From NCBI RefSeq assembly GCF_002934605.1, contig NZ_PTJC01000006.1, positions 558,001 through 622,000 of the forward strand: DNA of 64,000 nt. The letters are read 5' to 3'. Below are positions 61,853-64,000 of this stretch, piece by piece. The notes under the pieces were generated by a model. The model had not been told where the DNA came from, made no database searches, and saw only the letters and a list, made by a program, of their open reading frames with translations. The translations under genes were made by a program, and so were the position numbers. This stretch comes from Neolewinella xylanilytica. Lineage in GTDB: Bacteria; Bacteroidota; Bacteroidia; Chitinophagales; Saprospiraceae. Numbering within the stretch: the stretch's first letter is position 1; every line of letters begins with the position of its first letter.

Positions 61853-64000
61853 CTATTCAAATATCCAGCTGCCGATCGGGTCGATCGGCCGTTTCGCCAG
61901 GGTGAGTTCGTGGTACCTCCCGCCGGCCCATTCTTCAAATCCATTGTCGTAGTATTCACTTCCGGGGTTTCCCGAAGCCCCCCCCGGCAGCGCACCCCAG
62001 GCCCGGGGGCGTTCTCCGAGTTCCACCACCATGCGCCAGCTGGCCCCGAAGCCGTCGTCGACCACCCGCGGGGTCATGCGGGCTCCGCCGGTCGTGATCA
62101 GTCCCGAACCCAGCCCGGGAATGCGACCGATGTGGTAGATTCGGGCGTCCCGCTCCTCGGCCCAGGTGAGCGGCAGCGCGCCGTCCAGCTCGTCGAGTAC
62201 TTCCTCGAAGGACCGTTGCACCAGTATCGCGCCCGTTTCCCGGAAGGAAGGGGTGCTGTCGATGTCGAAAATGACGTTCCCCGGGTCATTCTCCAGCAGG
62301 TCGGTCAGCTTCCACCACTCGGGCTGAAGAAAGCGCTCGGCCGCGGAGAATTCGTCGAAGGTGAGGCGGTAGAATTTCTTTCGCCAGGCGTCGAATAGCG
62401 TTGGCCCCCTGCTGTCGCCCGTGTAGCGGTAGTCCCATTCCGATAGTACCCGTAGCAGCCGTCGACCGTCCTCGGTCAACGCCCGTCGGTTAATCCGCGC
62501 CAGCAGGAAGGGCGATAGCTCCTCCGCAAGGAGCGAGTAATCGTCGAGCTGCAGTTCCTTCATCCGGCGTTGGTTCATGGTCGGCTGGCGATCGAGTACC
62601 CGGTTGATGTACCGGCCCCGGTATTCGTCGAAACGGCCGAGGTAGTAGTAGGGGTATGCCGGACCCGTGGTGACTTGATTGGCCGAGCTCACGTAGCCAC
62701 GCGCGGGATTGTACTGCACCGGCCGGTCCGCGAAGGGGATCCAGCCCCGCCAGGCGTTTTTCAGGCTGTCGCCTTCCCGGATGAACCGGCCTTCCCCCTC
62801 CGCGCGCAGCGGAAAAAAGCCGTTCGGGCGGATGGCAATATCGCCGTCACCCGCCGCGAAGATGAAGTTCTGCGCCGGATCGACGTAGCCCTCCAATGCC
62901 GCTACGTAGTCGGGGTAGTTGCGGCTTTCCATCAAGCGCAGGAAGGTGCCGATGATGGTGTGGGGCCGGACTGCACTGCCGGGAGTATCCTGCGCCCGCC
63001 ACCGCATGGCCATGTCCGCATAGGGCCCTTCGGTAAACGGCACCGGTCCGAATACGGTCCAGGGCGTCCGGACGATCGTGGCTTCCTCCCCCTTCACGCT
63101 CAGGGTGTCGACGTGGTAGACCGCCGGTGTCGGCTTTCCGTCGAGGAGGTAGGTGGTGCGGGCGCTGTCCGTCCAGCTGATGCGGTACCAATCGGTCACG
63201 TCGTGGCCCACGTTGGTTTCTCCCCAGGCCACGTTTTCGTTGAAACCGATCATGATGCCGGGCGCGCCGGCCAGGCCTACGCCGCGGGCGTTACATCCGG
63301 GGTAGGTCATCTGGAGCTCGTACCACACGCTTGGGTACGTCAGCGCGAGGTGAGGGTCGTTGGCCAGCAGCGGCAGCCGGGTATTGGAGTGCGTCGGTCC
63401 CACGGCCCAGTTGTTGCTGCCGTTGTCGGGGTCGGGGGGGAAATAGGAGTAGGCGCTGCTGTCGATCAGGTGAAAATTCGGGCGCCGGAGCGCGGGAGCC
63501 AGCGTTTCCCACGGAAACAGGGAAAGCTGGCTGGTGGGCACGTCGGGGTCCGGCACTACCGGACTGTCCTCCGGAAACCGTTCCGGAAAAAGGAAGTCGA
63601 ATTGCTCCCGCCCCAGCCGATCGAGGGTGGCGGTCGCCTCGGCGTCGTTGTAGGCTCCGCTGAGGCCCGTGGACATCCCCTTTACCAACAGGGCGATACG
63701 GTAGGGCGACCAGCGGATCGGTTCGTGGCCGAGCAGTTTGTATTCCAGGGGGTATGCCTCCGGTTCGAGCTGATCCAGATACGCGTTGACCCCGGCGGCG
63801 TAGGCCTCCAGGATCCGGTACTCCTCGGGAAAGTCGGTCCGTAGGGTATCGACCATCCGCTCGGCGATTTCCCGGTACCCACTTCGGATCTTTACCAGAT
63901 CGCGTTCCTTCAACGACGGCCCCAGCACCTGCGCCAAGGCGCCCTCCGTCGCCCGCGTACTGATGTCCATCTGCCAGAGCCGGTCGTAGGCGTTCACGTA
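61853..64000 (-). CDS. Penicillin acylase family protein (Ntn hydrolase), N-terminus beyond the window
   Basis: About 715 residues are visible; the signal peptide and first residues are cut at position 64000. The first visible residues YVNAYDRLWQMD match the alpha-chain start of the family, so little is missing. The autocatalytic site and nucleophile are in DNGSNNWAVG (Ser about 195), where precursors are cut into alpha and beta chains. Later LLANDPHLAL and FNENVAWGETNVG (oxyanion-hole Asn region) are conserved. Relatives hydrolyse acylated amines, including acyl-homoserine lactones; activity here is not predictable. It is the first visible gene of a short unit. Confidence 0.93.
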   Translation of the reverse strand, partial: YVNAYDRLWQMDISTRATEGALAQVLGPSLKERDLVKIRSGYREIAERMVDTLRTDFPEEYRILEAYAAGVNAYLDQLEPEAYPLEYKLLGHEPIRWSPYRIALLVKGMSTGLSGAYNDAEATATLDRLGREQFDFLFPERFPEDSPVVPDPDVPTSQLSLFPWETLAPALRRPNFHLIDSSAYSYFPPDPDNGSNNWAVGPTHSNTRLPLLANDPHLALTYPSVWYELQMTYPGCNARGVGLAGAPGIMIGFNENVAWGETNVGHDVTDWYRISWTDSARTTYLLDGKPTPAVYHVDTLSVKGEEATIVRTPWTVFGPVPFTEGPYADMAMRWRAQDTPGSAVRPHTIIGTFLRLMESRNYPDYVAALEGYVDPAQNFIFAAGDGDIAIRPNGFFPLRAEGEGRFIREGDSLKNAWRGWIPFADRPVQYNPARGYVSSANQVTTGPAYPYYYLGRFDEYRGRYINRVLDRQPTMNQRRMKELQLDDYSLLAEELSPFLLARINRRALTEDGRRLLRVLSEWDYRYTGDSRGPTLFDAWRKKFYRLTFDEFSAAERFLQPEWWKLTDLLENDPGNVIFDIDSTPSFRETGAILVQRSFEEVLDELDGALPLTWAEERDARIYHIGRIPGLGSGLITTGGARMTPRVVDDGFGASWRMVVELGERPRAWGALPGGASGNPGSEYYDNGFEEWAGGRYHELTLAKRPIDPIGSWIFE

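Overview
The window is about 64 kb of a GC-rich (roughly 60% by eye) bacterial chromosome. It most likely comes from the Bacteroidota, and probably from the Saprospiria (Lewinella-like). The evidence is a PhoX-type secreted protein ending in a type IX secretion (T9SS) sorting domain, several Bacteroidota-typical families (DUF4199, DUF5916, DUF6089, DUF6702, BlaI/M56 pairs, PVC-type heme proteins), and Bacteroidota promoter words of the form TAnnTTTG. Most of it is ordinary chromosomal core and accessory metabolism. I see no prophage, conjugative element or CRISPR array.

Layout. 1-9 kb: a truncated M19 dipeptidase, a 15-bp tandem repeat, an M28 peptidase, a VWA protein, a serine hydrolase and a DUF5682 protein. 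9-20 kb: a P1-family peptidase; a BtuB-like TonB receptor behind a cobalamin riboswitch; a membrane-bound LuxR-type regulator; two outer-membrane beta-barrel proteins (DUF5916, DUF6089); pyrD; a universal stress protein. 19.7-29 kb: holB with a RicT/PSP1 protein, lpdA, and a five-gene minus-strand cluster (small membrane protein, mutL, two rhomboid proteases, EEP phosphatase). 29-34.5 kb: a BlaI repressor with a palindromic operator, an M56 sensor peptidase, two small secreted proteins, a MoxR ATPase and metF.

34.5-36 kb is the most unusual stretch. A tRNA-Met(CAU) gene is followed on its own strand by six tandem 103-bp units. Each unit carries the tRNA 3' half plus its terminator, with the T-loop replaced by an 18-bp palindrome. 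Beyond the units lie a GIY-YIG nuclease gene and a full-length degenerate tRNA copy whose D-loop and T-loop have both been replaced by that same kind of palindrome.

36-47.9 kb: a di-heme cytochrome c peroxidase, the 1380-residue PhoX/T9SS protein, a secreted leucine-rich-repeat protein, an alpha/beta hydrolase, a Tat-exported NIPSNAP protein, a GH13 alpha-amylase, an aldo/keto reductase and DUF3253. 47.9-64 kb: a large PVC-type heme/HEAT lipoprotein, DUF4199, clpB (with a fossil copy of its tail on the far side of DUF4199), an ECF sigma/anti-sigma pair, a REP-associated transposase (RAYT) bracketed by REP palindromes, manC, a POT peptide transporter, two small membrane proteins and a penicillin acylase cut by the window edge.

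Intergenic regions are rich in short-word palindromes and tandem repeats, several of which run into the stop codon of the neighbouring gene.
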